Shown: positions 39,118-48,988, counted from the stretch's first letter. The stretch is DNA of 64,000 nt from Nonomuraea sp. NEAU-A123 (GCF_018603905.1 NZ_JAHFZZ010000006.1:372001-436000); one strand, 5' to 3'. Notes: a model not told the origin generated them from the sequence alone. Numbers and translations are program-made.

Positions 39118-41859
39118 TTATTGGTCGTCTCCGGTCAGGCCGGCCTTGCGGAGGGCTTCTGCCATGGCGCCCGAGGGGGCTGGGCGGCGGGCGCTGCCGC
39201 CGCGCTGGCCGCCTTCACCGCGACCCCGCTGACCACTGTCGCCGCGCTGAGCGCCGTCGCCCCTACCGCGCTGGCCGCTGTCACCGCGACCGCCATCACC
39301 GCGACCGCCGCCACCCCGTGCGGCGTCTCCGCGGCCGCCGGAACCGCCACGACCGCCGTCTCCACGACCGCCGTCTCCACGACCGCCGTCTCCACGACCG
39401 CCGTCTCCACGTCCACCGGCGCCGCGACCGTCACCACGTGTGCCGCCGCCAGAGGCGCCGCTTCCGGGGGCGCCGCGGCTCGCGTCGGCGCGTCCGCCGG
39501 ATCCGCGACCGCCGTCTCCAGCACCGGTCGCTCCACGGCCACCGTCGCCAGCACCGGCTGTGCTGCGGTTGCCGTCTCCGGCCGGACCACGGCCTGCGCC
39601 ACTGGGTCCGCGGTTGCTGTCTCCAGCCGGGCCGCGACCGCCGCCAGGGCCGCGGTTGCCGTCGGCCGGGCCACGGCCGGTGCCGCCAGCGCCGCGGGAC
39701 GCGCGGCCTTCGGGGGTGGTCTCGTCGTCCAGGCGCAAGGTCAGGGAGATGCGCTTGCGGGGGATGTCGACCTCTAGGACCTTGACGCGGACGATGTCGC
39801 CGGGCTTGGCGACGTCGCGGGGATTTGTCACGTAATTTCGGGACATGGCGGAGACGTGGACCAGGCCGTCCTGGTGTACGCCGACGTCCACGAACGCGCC
39901 GAACGCCGCCACGTTCGTCACCACGCCCTCAAGGATCATGCCGGGCAGCAGGTCGGAGAGCTTCTCCACGCCCTCCTTGAAGGTCGCGGTCTTGAACGCG
40001 GGCCGTGGGTCACGGCCGGGCTTCTCGAGTTCGCGCAGGATGTCGGTGACCGTCGGCAGGCCGAACTTGTCGTCCGTGAACTCCTGCGGCTTGATCGCCC
40101 GCAGCGTCGCCGTGTTGCCGATCAGCGTCTTGAGGTCGGTCTGGACCGAGCCGAGGATGCGCCGGACCACCGGGTAGGCCTCGGGGTGCACGCTGGAGGC
40201 GTCGAGTGGGTCGTCGCCGCCCGCGATGCGCAGGAAGCCCGCGCACTGTTCGAACGCCTTGGGCCCGAGGCGGGCCACGTCCTTCAGGGCCGAGCGGGAC
40301 TTGAAGGGGCCGTTGGTGTCGCGGTGGCGCACGATGCTCTCGGCCAGCGTGGCGCCGATGCCCGACACGCGCGTGAGCAGCGGCGGGGAGGCGGTGTTGA
40401 CGTCGACGCCCACGGCGTTGACGCAGTCTTCGACCACCGCGTCGAGAGAGCGGGACAGCTTGGTCTCGGCGAGGTCGTGCTGATATTGGCCGACGCCGAT
40501 CGACTTGGGGTCGATCTTGACCAGCTCGGCCAGCGGGTCCTGGAGGCGGCGGGCGATGGAGACGGCGCCGCGGATCGACACGTCGAGGTCGGGCAGCTCC
40601 GCGGAGGCGTAGGCCGAGGCGGAGTAGACGGACGCGCCTGCCTCCGACACCACGATCTTGGTCACCGACGGCATGTGCTGGACCAGCTCGCCGGCCAGTT
40701 TGTCGGTCTCGCGGGAGGCGGTGCCGTTGCCGATCGCGATCAGCTCGACGCCGTGCTTCTGCGCGAGCGCGCCCAGGACGGCCAGCGACTGGTCCCACTG
40801 CCGCTTGGGCTCGTGCGGGTAGATGGTGGCGGTGTCGACGACCTTGCCGGTGGCGTCGACCACGGCCACCTTTACGCCGGTGCGCAGCCCGGGGTCGAGG
40901 CCCATGGTCGTGCGGGTGCCGGCGGGCGCGGCCAGCAGCAGGTCGCGCAGGTTGGTGGCGAACACCCGCACGGCCTCGTCCTCGGCCGCCTGCCAGAGCC
41001 GCATGCGGATGTCGATGCCCAGGTGCACGAGGATGCGGGTGCGCCAGGCCCAGCGCACGGTCTCGTTGAGCCAGCGGTCGGCCGGGCGGCCCTGGTCGGA
41101 GACGCCGAAGCGGGAGGCGATGCGCATCTCGTACTCGGGGCTGTCGTCGGGCTCCAGCGTGACGGAGAGGATCTCCTCCTTCTCGCCCCTGAACATGGCC
41201 AGGATCCGGTGCGAGGGCAGCTTGGTGAACGGCTCCCCGAACTCGAAGTAGTCGGAGAACTTCGCCCCCGCCTCCTCCTTGCCCTCGCGGACCTTGGAGA
41301 GCAGCCGGCCACGGCCCCAGAGCTGCTCGCGCAGCCCGCCGATGAGGTCGGCGTCCTCGGCGAAGCGCTCGATGAGGATCGCCCGCGCGCCCTCCAGTGC
41401 GGCCGCGGCGTCGGCGACGCCCTCGGTGAGGAACGTCTCGGCCAGCGCGGCGGGGTTGTGCGAGGGATCGGCGAGGAGCTGGTCGGCCAGCGGCTCCAGG
41501 CCCAGCTCGCGGGCGATCTGCGCCTTGGTGCGCCGCTTGGGCTTGAAGGGGAGGTAGATGTCCTCCAGGCGGGCCTTGGTGTCGGCCGCCATGATCTGGG
41601 CGCGCAGCTCGTCGTCGAGCTTGCCCTGGGACTCGATCGACTCCAGGATCGCCGCCCTGCGCTCCTCCAGCTCGCGCAGGTAGCGCAGCCGCTCTTCGAG
41701 CGTGCGTAGCTGGGCGTCGTCGAGGGCGCCGGTGACCTCCTTGCGGTAGCGGGCGATGAACGGCACCGTCGCGCCGCCGTCGAGCAGCTCGACCGCCGAC
41801 AGCACCTGCCCGTCGCGTACGCCGAGCTCTTCCGCGATCCGCTGGTGAATAGAGAGCAC
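39118..41859 (-). CDS. tex: Tex-family S1 RNA-binding protein with a long RGG-like tail
   Basis: 913 residues; ordinary Tex proteins are about 750-780. Tex N-terminal domain (ATVPFIARYRKEVTGALDD), YqgF-like RNase H fold (TTMGLDPGLRTGVKVAVVD), helix-hairpin-helix (VSGIGATLAESIVRHRD) and S1 domain (ILEGVVTNVAAFGAFVDVGV) are complete. Residues about 719-890 are almost only Gly, Arg, Asp and Ser, in RGD/RGG repeats, before a conserved-looking end (GAMAEALRKAGLTGDDQ). Tex is a nucleic-acid-binding protein linked to transcription and toxin expression; it resembles Spt6. The tail should be disordered and RNA-binding. GTG start with AAGGCAG upstream. It ends a leftward run rpiB, amidohydrolase, tex. 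Confidence 0.92.
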   Translation of the reverse strand: MLSIHQRIAEELGVRDGQVLSAVELLDGGATVPFIARYRKEVTGALDDAQLRTLEERLRYLRELEERRAAILESIESQGKLDDELRAQIMAADTKARLEDIYLPFKPKRRTKAQIARELGLEPLADQLLADPSHNPAALAETFLTEGVADAAAALEGARAILIERFAEDADLIGGLREQLWGRGRLLSKVREGKEEAGAKFSDYFEFGEPFTKLPSHRILAMFRGEKEEILSVTLEPDDSPEYEMRIASRFGVSDQGRPADRWLNETVRWAWRTRILVHLGIDIRMRLWQAAEDEAVRVFATNLRDLLLAAPAGTRTTMGLDPGLRTGVKVAVVDATGKVVDTATIYPHEPKRQWDQSLAVLGALAQKHGVELIAIGNGTASRETDKLAGELVQHMPSVTKIVVSEAGASVYSASAYASAELPDLDVSIRGAVSIARRLQDPLAELVKIDPKSIGVGQYQHDLAETKLSRSLDAVVEDCVNAVGVDVNTASPPLLTRVSGIGATLAESIVRHRDTNGPFKSRSALKDVARLGPKAFEQCAGFLRIAGGDDPLDASSVHPEAYPVVRRILGSVQTDLKTLIGNTATLRAIKPQEFTDDKFGLPTVTDILRELEKPGRDPRPAFKTATFKEGVEKLSDLLPGMILEGVVTNVAAFGAFVDVGVHQDGLVHVSAMSRNYVTNPRDVAKPGDIVRVKVLEVDIPRKRISLTLRLDDETTPEGRASRGAGGTGRGPADGNRGPGGGRGPAGDSNRGPSGAGRGPAGDGNRSTAGAGDGGRGATGAGDGGRGSGGRADASRGAPGSGASGGGTRGDGRGAGGRGDGGRGDGGRGDGGRGDGGRGGSGGRGDAARGGGGRGDGGRGDSGQRGRGDGAQRGDSGQRGRGEGGQRGGSARRPAPSGAMAEALRKAGLTGDDQ
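39351..39410. repeat. Four perfect 15-bp tandem repeats inside tex
   Basis: GACCGCCGTCTCCAC is repeated four times without a mismatch and encodes repeated GGRGD units on the minus strand. It lies within the low-complexity tail and is a likely site of length variation. Confidence 0.9.
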
Positions 41860-41886
41860 TTATCTGCCTTTCGATGGTCCCGCCGG

Positions 41887-43050
41887 TCAATTGTGCAGGA
41901 CTGCGCCGTCTTTCATGACCAGAGTGCGCGCTGGGTGAACGACCACGGCCTCAGCCGGACCGCTCGCGGGGACGACGACGAGGTCGGCCCGGTCGCCCGG
42001 AGCCAGGCCGTAGTCGTCGAGGCCGAGCATGCGGGCACCGCCGACGGTCGCCGCCTCCAGCGCGAGCTCGATGTCCTCGTCTCTGCGGAATGTGCTGCGG
42101 TAGGCCACGTGCATGGCGCGTTCGAGCATGTCGCCGCTGCCGTAGGGGCCCCACAGGTCGCGGATGCCGTCGTGGCCGCACGCGACCGTGACGCCCGCGG
42201 CCCGCAGCTTCTTGATCGGCGGCACGGGAAAGCTGTAGACGGCGGCCGTCACCAGCGCCACACCGGCCTCGGCGAAGCCCTGGACCATGCGGTCCTGGTG
42301 GGCGTCGTCGAGCTGGCCGAGCGCGTAGGCGTGGCTGACCGCCACCCTGCCCGCCAGGCCGAGCACCTTGGTGCGCTCGGTGATGAGCTCCAGCTCCCAG
42401 GCGCCGAGCGAGCCGCCGTCGTGGAGGTGGATGTCGAGATGGGTGCCGTAGCGCTCCGCCAGCCCGAAGATGAGGTCGAGGTGGCGCACCGGATCGCGGT
42501 CGATGCCCGCCGGATCGAGCCCGCCGACCCCCTCGACACCGCTCTTGAGCGCCGCTTCGAGCAGCTCGGCCGTCCCGGGGTTGGTAAGCACGCCGTGCTG
42601 GGGGAAGGCGACCTGGCGCACGTCGATGGGGGAGCCCGCCGCCGCCTCCCGGACGGCCTCCACGCCGCGCAGGCCGACCAGCGGGTCGATGTCGGTGTGG
42701 GTGCGGACGTGAGTGGTGCCGTAGGCGCTCATCCGCGCCAGCAGCGCGGTGACGCGTTCGACGCTGGGCACGCCGAGCTCGGCGCGGCGGCCCAGGTCGT
42801 TGCCGATGCGACCGGCCAGCGTGTCGTCGGCGGAGTGAGGGACCCATGGCCCGCCGTAGAGGGTCTTGTCGAGGTGGCAGTGCGCCTCGACGAGGCCGGG
42901 CAGCACGAGCTGACCGGTGATGTCGAACGAGCGCGCCGCGGGCGCGTCGATCGTGGCCGCGACCCGCTCGATCCGGCCGTCCCGGACGAGGATGTCGGTA
43001 GGCATCTTGAGACCCCACAGCTGCCCGCCGCGGAGGAGCACGTCGGTCAT
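41887..43050 (-). CDS. Cytosine-deaminase-like amidohydrolase
   Basis: About 387 residues of the metal-dependent amidohydrolase superfamily. VEAHCHLDKTLYGG carries the first metal histidines in the cytosine/isoguanine-deaminase style (HxHxD), DIHLHDGG the next, VSHAY and CGHDGIRD the last His and Asp. It would deaminate or hydrolyse a cyclic amide, such as a pyrimidine or related ring. ATG at 43050 (MTDVLLRGG) is preferred over 43104, which has no ribosome site. It lies 57 bp behind an RpiB-like gene, and divergently faces the DUF917/hydantoinase/ABC group. Confidence 0.85.
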   Translation of the reverse strand: MTDVLLRGGQLWGLKMPTDILVRDGRIERVAATIDAPAARSFDITGQLVLPGLVEAHCHLDKTLYGGPWVPHSADDTLAGRIGNDLGRRAELGVPSVERVTALLARMSAYGTTHVRTHTDIDPLVGLRGVEAVREAAAGSPIDVRQVAFPQHGVLTNPGTAELLEAALKSGVEGVGGLDPAGIDRDPVRHLDLIFGLAERYGTHLDIHLHDGGSLGAWELELITERTKVLGLAGRVAVSHAYALGQLDDAHQDRMVQGFAEAGVALVTAAVYSFPVPPIKKLRAAGVTVACGHDGIRDLWGPYGSGDMLERAMHVAYRSTFRRDEDIELALEAATVGGARMLGLDDYGLAPGDRADLVVVPASGPAEAVVVHPARTLVMKDGAVLHN

Positions 43051-43107
43051 GCCCAGCACCCTAAACGGCGGCACCGACGTTTCCGAGCTTCCATCGAAGG
43101 TCATTCG

Positions 43108-43548
43108 TCAGATCGCGTCGAGGTGGGAGACGTTCGCCTGGTCGACGGCGTCCGTGCTCGGCGCGCCGGCCAGCCAGGCGTCGAGGATCTCGTCGAGCAC
43201 GACCTCGGAGGTCAGCCGCAGGCTCAGTGCCAGGACGTTGGCGTCGTTCCATTTGCGCGCCCCGCCGGCCGTGTAGGCGTCGACGCAGAGCGCCGCCCGT
43301 ACACCCGGCACCTTGTTCGCCGCGATCGAGGCGCCGGTGCCGGTCCAGCAGCACACGACGGCCTGGTCGGCGCGTCCCTCGCTCACGTCGCGCGCGGCGA
43401 GTTCGGACGCCCACGCCCAGTCGGCGCGCTCCTCGGCGTTGAGCGCGCCGTGCGTGACCACCTCGTGGCCGCGCGTGCGCAGGAGTCGTACGACGCGCTC
43501 GGCCACGCCGTCCAGACTGTCGGTCGCCACCGAAATCCGCATGCTCAC
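43108..43548 (-). CDS. RpiB/LacAB-family sugar-phosphate isomerase
   Basis: 146 residues. The family core is recognisable as VVCCWTGTGASIAANKVPGVRAALCVD, with the catalytic-type Cys in the CCWTGTG loop, and AGGARKWNDANVLALSLRLTSE. The N-terminus (ISVATDSLDGVAERVV) departs from the usual GADHAG, so it may act on another phosphosugar than ribose 5-phosphate. GTG at 43548 has AAAGG five bases upstream; ATG at 43542 is an alternative. It is first gene of a leftward run with the amidohydrolase. Confidence 0.82.
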   Translation of the reverse strand: MSMRISVATDSLDGVAERVVRLLRTRGHEVVTHGALNAEERADWAWASELAARDVSEGRADQAVVCCWTGTGASIAANKVPGVRAALCVDAYTAGGARKWNDANVLALSLRLTSEVVLDEILDAWLAGAPSTDAVDQANVSHLDAI

Positions 43549-43690
43549 GCTCACCTTTCCGCATCTGCCGGTACACCGAAGCTTGCCCCCACATGAGCCT
43601 CGCCGCGCGGACCGGGTGGCGCAATCGGTTCGCCGACCTGACAGCTCTGACTGGCGCAACGGGTGGCTATGTGCTTGGTTGTGTCGCCAT

Positions 43691-44770
43691 ATGAGTATCG
43701 ACATCAGTGACATTCCCGCCCTCGCCCGGGGATGTGCCGTGCTGGGCACCGGAGGCGGAGGAGACGTGCGGACCGGGTCGCTGGCGGCGATCCGGGCGAT
43801 CCAGACGTACGGGCCGGTGCCGCTGGTCGAGCTGGCGGAGCTGCCCGGCGACGCGCTGGTCGTACCGCTGTCCGGCATCGGCGCGCCGACTGTCAGTCAC
43901 GAGATGATCCACAGCGAGGACGAGGCCAAGCGGATCGCGGAGGAGATCGAGCGGATCTTCGGCCGCCCGCCGGCCGCGGTCATGTCGTCGGAGATCGGCG
44001 GGTCGAACGGTGTCGCGCCCGTCGCCTGGGCCGCCCAGCTCGGCCTGCCGCTGCTGGACGCCGACGCCATGGGCCGGGCGTTCCCCGAAGTGCAGATGGT
44101 GTCGATGTACGTGGCGGGGCTGCCCGCCGACCTCGTCGTCATGTCCGACGTGGTGGGGAACATCGTGACGATCCGCCCCATCGACGGCCTCTGGTCGGAG
44201 CGGCTGGCGCGCGCCGTCTGCGTGGCGGCGGGCTCGACCGCCCTGATGGCCGACTACGTGCTCACCGCCGCACAGGCGCGCGGCGCGGTCATCGAGGGTA
44301 CGGTCACCCGCGCGCTGGCTATCGGCCGCGCCACCGAGGGCACGGCGGAGCCGCTGCGCGCGCTGGAGGAACGGCTCGGCGCGGCCCGGCTGATCACCGG
44401 CAAGCTGACGGACGTCGAACGGCGTACGACCGGCGGGTTCGTCAGGGGCACGGCCACGATCGACGGCACCGGCGACGACCGGGGCCGCACGCTCACACTG
44501 GAGCTCCAGAACGAGAACCTCGTCGCCCTCGAGAACGGCCGGCCCCGAGCCATGGTGCCGGACCTGATCACCGTGGTCGACACCGAGACGGCCGCCGCCG
44601 TCCAGACCGAGGGCCTGCGGTACGGCCAGCGCGTCACGGTGCTCGCCTGGCCGTGCGACCCGCTCTGGCGCACGCCCAAGGGGCTGGAGACGGCGGGGCC
44701 GCGCGCGTTCGGCTACGACCTGGAGTACGTGCCCATCGAGGAGCTGGTGAAGGGGGAGCCGCGTGGCTGA
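43691..44770 (+). CDS. DUF917 (S-methyl-thiohydantoin desulfurase-like) protein
   Basis: 359 residues. The N-terminal ARGCAVLGTGGGGDVRTGSL glycine-rich motif, SSEIGGSNGVAPVAWAAQLGLPLLDAD and LITVVDTETA are typical of DUF917, a family I recall Pfam linking to S-methyl-thiohydantoin desulfurase. These genes usually sit beside hydantoinase A genes, as here (8-bp overlap). The product probably acts with it on a hydantoin- or thiohydantoin-like ring. No ribosome site is seen before the ATG. Confidence 0.85.
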   Translation: MSIDISDIPALARGCAVLGTGGGGDVRTGSLAAIRAIQTYGPVPLVELAELPGDALVVPLSGIGAPTVSHEMIHSEDEAKRIAEEIERIFGRPPAAVMSSEIGGSNGVAPVAWAAQLGLPLLDADAMGRAFPEVQMVSMYVAGLPADLVVMSDVVGNIVTIRPIDGLWSERLARAVCVAAGSTALMADYVLTAAQARGAVIEGTVTRALAIGRATEGTAEPLRALEERLGAARLITGKLTDVERRTTGGFVRGTATIDGTGDDRGRTLTLELQNENLVALENGRPRAMVPDLITVVDTETAAAVQTEGLRYGQRVTVLAWPCDPLWRTPKGLETAGPRAFGYDLEYVPIEELVKGEPRG

Positions 44771-46325
44771 GGGCGCGTTGCGGATCGGGATCGACGTCGG
44801 CGGCACGAACACGGACGCCGTCGTGCTGGACGCGTCCGACCGAGTGATCGCGAAGGCCAAGCGGCCGACGACGCCGGACGTGACCGCGGGGCTGCGGGCG
44901 GCGCTGGACGCGGTGCTCGCCGAAGTGGCCGCGTGGGAGCGGATCACCCGGGTCATGCTGGGCACCACGCACGCGACCAACGCGATCCTGGAGCGCAGGA
45001 ACCTCGGCCGGGTGGCCGTGCTCCGGCTCGGCGCGCCCGCGACCACCTCGGTGCCGCCGCTCTCCGACTGGCCGGACGACCTGCGTAAGGCCGTGTCCGC
45101 CGGCGAGGCCATCGTGCCGGGCGGCCACTACGTCGACGGCCGCGAGATCAGCCCGCTCGACCTCGGCGCGATCCGCCGGTTCATGGACGGCGTGCGGGCC
45201 GATGCCGTGGCGGTGACCGGCGTGTTCAGCCCGGCCAGCGCCGACCAGGAGCGGGTCGTCGAGGAGCTGGTCGGGAACGAGTACGGGCTGCCTGTCTCGG
45301 TGAGCCACGAGATCGGCTCCCTCGGGCTGCTGGAGCGGGAGAACGCGACCGTGCTCAACGCCGCCCTGTATGGCGTGGCGGCGCACGTGACCGACGCCCT
45401 GGTGACGGCGCTGGCCGAACGGGGGCTGGGCGCGCAGCCGTACCTCGCCCAGAACGACGGCACGCTGATGACGGTGGCGCACGCCGCGCGGCTGCCGGTG
45501 TCCACGATCGGCTCCGGACCGGCGAACTCGCTGCGCGGGGCGGCGTTCCTGTCGGGGGCGCGCGACGCGATCGTGGCCGACGTGGGCGGTACCTCCACGG
45601 ACCTGGGTGTGCTCGTCGGCGGGTTCCCGAGGGAGTCGGCGGCGGCGGTGGAGATCGGCGGGGTGCTGACGAACTTCCGGATGCCGGACATCCTGGCCAT
45701 CGCGCTGGGCGGCGGCACCGTGCTCAGAGCCGCCGGTGCGATGGGCGTGCGGGTGGGGCCGGACTCGGTGGGGTACCGGATCGCGGAGGAGGCGCTGGTG
45801 TTCGGCGGCTCCACGATGACGCTCACCGACGCCGCCGTGGCGGGCGACCGCGTCCCGGCGGACGCGGCCGGCTGGCGCGGCAAGGGCGACATGTCGGAAA
45901 CTTTCCGAGACACTCTGCAAAGGGCGCTGGCCGTCGCCGACGCGATGGTGATCGACGCCGTGGACCGGATGGCGCTCGGCCGGGCCGACCGCCCGCTGGT
46001 GGCGGTGGGTGGCGGCGCGTTCCTGCTACCCGCCGAGATCCCCGGCGTGAGTCGCGTCATCCGCCCAGAGCACGCCGAGGTGGCCAACGCTGTTGGCGCC
46101 GCGATCGCCCTGGCGAGCGGCAGAGTGGATACGATCTTGCCGGCGGGCGAAAGCCGGTCAAAGGCGATCGAAAGAGCCAAGGAGGAAGCGGCGGCTCGTG
46201 CCGTGGCCGCGGGCGCGGATCCGGCCGGGGTGGAGATCGTCGACCTGCTCGAGGTGCCGCTGAGCTACCTCTCCGAGCCCGCGGTGCGGGTACACGTCAA
46301 AGCCGCCGGACCTCTCTCCCGGTGA
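44763..46325 (+). CDS. Hydantoinase/oxoprolinase family protein (HyuA-like)
   Basis: 520-residue ASKHA-fold enzyme. Phosphate-1 motif RIGIDVGGTNTDAVVLD at the start, the family's MLGTTHATNAILERRNLGRV, and ADVGGTSTDLGVL as phosphate-2 motif. It would use ATP to open a 5-membered cyclic amide. It is shorter than full HyuA proteins (about 680), matching the DUF917-linked subfamily. It overlaps the DUF917 gene at the start and nearly touches the ABC binding-protein gene, so all belong to one operon. Confidence 0.87.
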   Translation: MAEGALRIGIDVGGTNTDAVVLDASDRVIAKAKRPTTPDVTAGLRAALDAVLAEVAAWERITRVMLGTTHATNAILERRNLGRVAVLRLGAPATTSVPPLSDWPDDLRKAVSAGEAIVPGGHYVDGREISPLDLGAIRRFMDGVRADAVAVTGVFSPASADQERVVEELVGNEYGLPVSVSHEIGSLGLLERENATVLNAALYGVAAHVTDALVTALAERGLGAQPYLAQNDGTLMTVAHAARLPVSTIGSGPANSLRGAAFLSGARDAIVADVGGTSTDLGVLVGGFPRESAAAVEIGGVLTNFRMPDILAIALGGGTVLRAAGAMGVRVGPDSVGYRIAEEALVFGGSTMTLTDAAVAGDRVPADAAGWRGKGDMSETFRDTLQRALAVADAMVIDAVDRMALGRADRPLVAVGGGAFLLPAEIPGVSRVIRPEHAEVANAVGAAIALASGRVDTILPAGESRSKAIERAKEEAAARAVAAGADPAGVEIVDLLEVPLSYLSEPAVRVHVKAAGPLSR

Positions 46326-46348
46326 CAGATCGAAAGGACTCCCCACCC

Positions 46349-47968
46349 ATGCGCTGGCACAAGCGTCTGCTCGTCGCCGGGGTCGCCGGTGCCGTGGCCA
46401 TGACCGCATCCGCGTGCGCGGGCGGCCAGGTGCGCGGTGCGGACCGGACCCCGAAACCGAGCGCCACGACGAGCGACTCCACCGTCGCCGCCACCAAGGC
46501 CAACGACGCCACCTTCGTCTACGCGCCCAACCTCGACGTGGTGACGGACTGGGACCCGGCGACCTCGTACTCCAACGAGATCATCGCGATGTCCAACATC
46601 TATGAGGGATTAACCAGGTACAACACCCAGTCGCAGAAGCCCGAGCCGCGCCTGGCCACCGAGTGGACGTCGGCCGAGGGCGGCAAGCAGTGGACGTTCA
46701 AGCTGCGCCAGGGCGTGAAGTTCCACACCGGCGCCAGCGTGGACGCCGAGGCGGCCAAGAAGGCCATCGAGCGCACGATCAAGATGAACGCGGGCGCCGC
46801 CTACATCTGGGGCTCGGTCAAGACGATCGAGACGCCCGACCCGGCGACGCTGAAGTTCACCCTCAAGTACGCGGCCCCGCTCGACCTGATCGCCTCCTCC
46901 GGCTACGCCGCCTACATCTATGACACGGCCGCCGCCGACAAGCTCAAGGACGGCAAGACCGACGCCGGCACCGGCCCGTACACCATCGACACCTGGCAGA
47001 AGGGCAAGGAGACCGAGCTCACGCTGAAGGCGTACGAGGACTACTGGGGCGGCTGGAAGCCCGAGCAGTACAAGAAGATCGCCTTCCGGGTCACCCCCGA
47101 GATCACCACCGCCTGGCAGTTGCTGCAGAAGGGTGAGGTGAACTTCGTCGAGCGCCTCAACCCACAGCTCTTCGAGCAGGCCGGCGCGACCCAGAGCGTG
47201 CAGACCTCGCAGACGCCGTCCTTCCAGAACCTCCTCCTGCTGTTCAACACCGCCACGGGTCCGATGAAGGACGTCAAGATTCGGCAGGCGCTCCAGCTCG
47301 CGCTCGACTACGACGGCCTCATCGCGGCGCTGAAGGGCGCGGGCAGGAAGAGCACCGGCCTGGTGCCGCAGGGCCTCATCGGCTACACCGCCAACCTGGA
47401 GCCCAAGCAGGACCTGGCCAAGGCGCAGGAGCTGCTGGCCGAGGCGGGCTACGGCCGCGACCTGCCCGAGCTGAAGCTGAAGATGACCTACGCCCAGGGC
47501 GACGAGGACCAGAAGCTCCTGGTCACGCTGCTCAGCTCGGCGCTGAAGGAGCTCAACGTGAGCCTGGAGGCCAAGCCGATGGCCTGGAACGCGCAGTGGG
47601 ACCAGGGCAAGAAGCAGGGCCAGGACATCTTCGTCATGTACTGGTATCCCGACTACGCCGACGCGTACTCGTGGTTCCTCAACGTGTTCAGGAGCGCGGA
47701 CAAGCCGCAGTTCAACCTCTCCTATCTGAAGAACGCCGAGATCGACAAGGAGATCGACGCGCTGCCGCAGCTCACGGCCACCGACAGGTTCGCCGCCGAG
47801 CAGTCGTACGCGACCCTGCAGAAGCAGATCATCCAGGACCAGGCCGCGGTGGCGGTGCCGTACGTGCAGACCTACCAGCGCGCGCTGACGGCGGACGTGC
47901 AGGGGTACGTCGACAACCCGGCCTATCCCAACGTGGTCTTCTTCTACGATCTCAAGCCCGCAAGCTGA
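46349..47968 (+). CDS. ABC importer substrate-binding lipoprotein (peptide/opine type, SBP family 5)
   Basis: About 539 residues. A signal peptide ending TASAC (imperfect lipobox) is followed by SBP_bac_5: FVYAPNLDVVTDWDPATSYSNE, WTFKLRQGVKFHTG, GTGPYTIDTW and a C-terminal lobe. Clients are oligopeptides, nickel chelates or similar. ATG at 46349 has AAAGGA ten bases upstream; GTG at 46322 overlaps the preceding stop codon and is an alternative. The following four genes complete the importer. A close paralogue lies at 55822-57387. Confidence 0.92.
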   Translation: MRWHKRLLVAGVAGAVAMTASACAGGQVRGADRTPKPSATTSDSTVAATKANDATFVYAPNLDVVTDWDPATSYSNEIIAMSNIYEGLTRYNTQSQKPEPRLATEWTSAEGGKQWTFKLRQGVKFHTGASVDAEAAKKAIERTIKMNAGAAYIWGSVKTIETPDPATLKFTLKYAAPLDLIASSGYAAYIYDTAAADKLKDGKTDAGTGPYTIDTWQKGKETELTLKAYEDYWGGWKPEQYKKIAFRVTPEITTAWQLLQKGEVNFVERLNPQLFEQAGATQSVQTSQTPSFQNLLLLFNTATGPMKDVKIRQALQLALDYDGLIAALKGAGRKSTGLVPQGLIGYTANLEPKQDLAKAQELLAEAGYGRDLPELKLKMTYAQGDEDQKLLVTLLSSALKELNVSLEAKPMAWNAQWDQGKKQGQDIFVMYWYPDYADAYSWFLNVFRSADKPQFNLSYLKNAEIDKEIDALPQLTATDRFAAEQSYATLQKQIIQDQAAVAVPYVQTYQRALTADVQGYVDNPAYPNVVFFYDLKPAS

Positions 47969-47971
47969 CCC

Positions 47972-48988
47972 ATGCCGCGCTATCTGGTCCGCCGCCTCGG
48001 CCAGGCCGTCCTGGTCGTGGCCGGCGTGATCGTGCTCACGTTCGCCATCATGCGGCTGGTGCCCGGCGATCCGGCGGTCGCGTTCGCCGGGCCGAAGGCG
48101 ACTCCCGAGGAGCTCGCCGCGGCCCGGCTGCGGTTCGGGCTGGACGACGCGATCCCGGTGCAGCTCTGGAACTACATCAGAGACCTGGTGACGGGCGACT
48201 GGGGCACCAGCCTGCGTACCCGGCAGCCGGTCCGCGACGATCTGCTGCTCGCCTTCCCCGCCTCGCTGGAACTGGTCGGTACGGCGCTGCTCCTCGCGAT
48301 CGCGGTGGGCATTCCGGTCGGCGTGCTCGCCGCCCGCTATAAGACGAAATTTCCGGACTTTGGGGTGCGGATCACCAGCATGCTGGCCGTCTCGGTGCCG
48401 GTGTTCTGGCTGGCCCTGGCCCTGCAGACGGTGTTCGCCAGCAATCTCGGCTGGTTCCCGATCGCCGGCGAGTACGACTCCGCGCTCGACACCACCAGCC
48501 CGCTGACGCTCTGGACCAACATCACCATCGTCGACGCGCTCATCACCGGCAACTGGCCGATCTTCACCAGCACGCTCGAACACCTGGTGCTGCCCGCCGT
48601 GGTCGTGGCGGCCTACCCGACGGGCGTGATCGCGCAGATGACCAGGGCGGCGCTCATCGAGGAGTCCGGTCAGGACCACGCCCGGCTGGAGCGGGCGCTC
48701 GGCTTCGGGGAGACGTCGATCCTGACCAGGTTCGCGCTGCGGCCCGCGCTGAACCCGGTGCTGTCCCTGATCGCCCTGGTCTTCGCGTACGCGATCGTGA
48801 ACGGGTTCCTGGTCGAGGCGGTGTTCAACTGGCCGGGGCTGGGCCGGTACGCCGTCCAGTCGATCTCCAACCGCGACACTCCGGCCATCGCGGGCGTCAC
48901 GCTGCTGGTCGCCGTGGTCTATGTGCTGGCCAACCTGGTCGTGGACCTCCTCCAGGGCGTGGTCGACCCGAGAGCGAGGGCCCGATGA
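47972..48988 (+). CDS. ABC transporter permease, DppB/OppB type
   Basis: 338 residues with six spans. It begins PRYLVRRLGQAVLVVAGVIVLTFAIMRLVPGDP, in two parts the classic DppB opening. The EAA-type cytoplasmic loop (RALGFGETSILTRFALRPALNP) contacts the ATPase. It pairs with the next permease, overlapping it by four bases. Confidence 0.93.
   Translation: MPRYLVRRLGQAVLVVAGVIVLTFAIMRLVPGDPAVAFAGPKATPEELAAARLRFGLDDAIPVQLWNYIRDLVTGDWGTSLRTRQPVRDDLLLAFPASLELVGTALLLAIAVGIPVGVLAARYKTKFPDFGVRITSMLAVSVPVFWLALALQTVFASNLGWFPIAGEYDSALDTTSPLTLWTNITIVDALITGNWPIFTSTLEHLVLPAVVVAAYPTGVIAQMTRAALIEESGQDHARLERALGFGETSILTRFALRPALNPVLSLIALVFAYAIVNGFLVEAVFNWPGLGRYAVQSISNRDTPAIAGVTLLVAVVYVLANLVVDLLQGVVDPRARAR

Noticed and set aside
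39010..39777. Thr/Ala/Ser-rich rightward ORF opposite the tex tail, as a repetitive surface protein
   Set aside because: Its repeats are the mirror of the coding repeats in tex, and it has no signal peptide or ribosome site.
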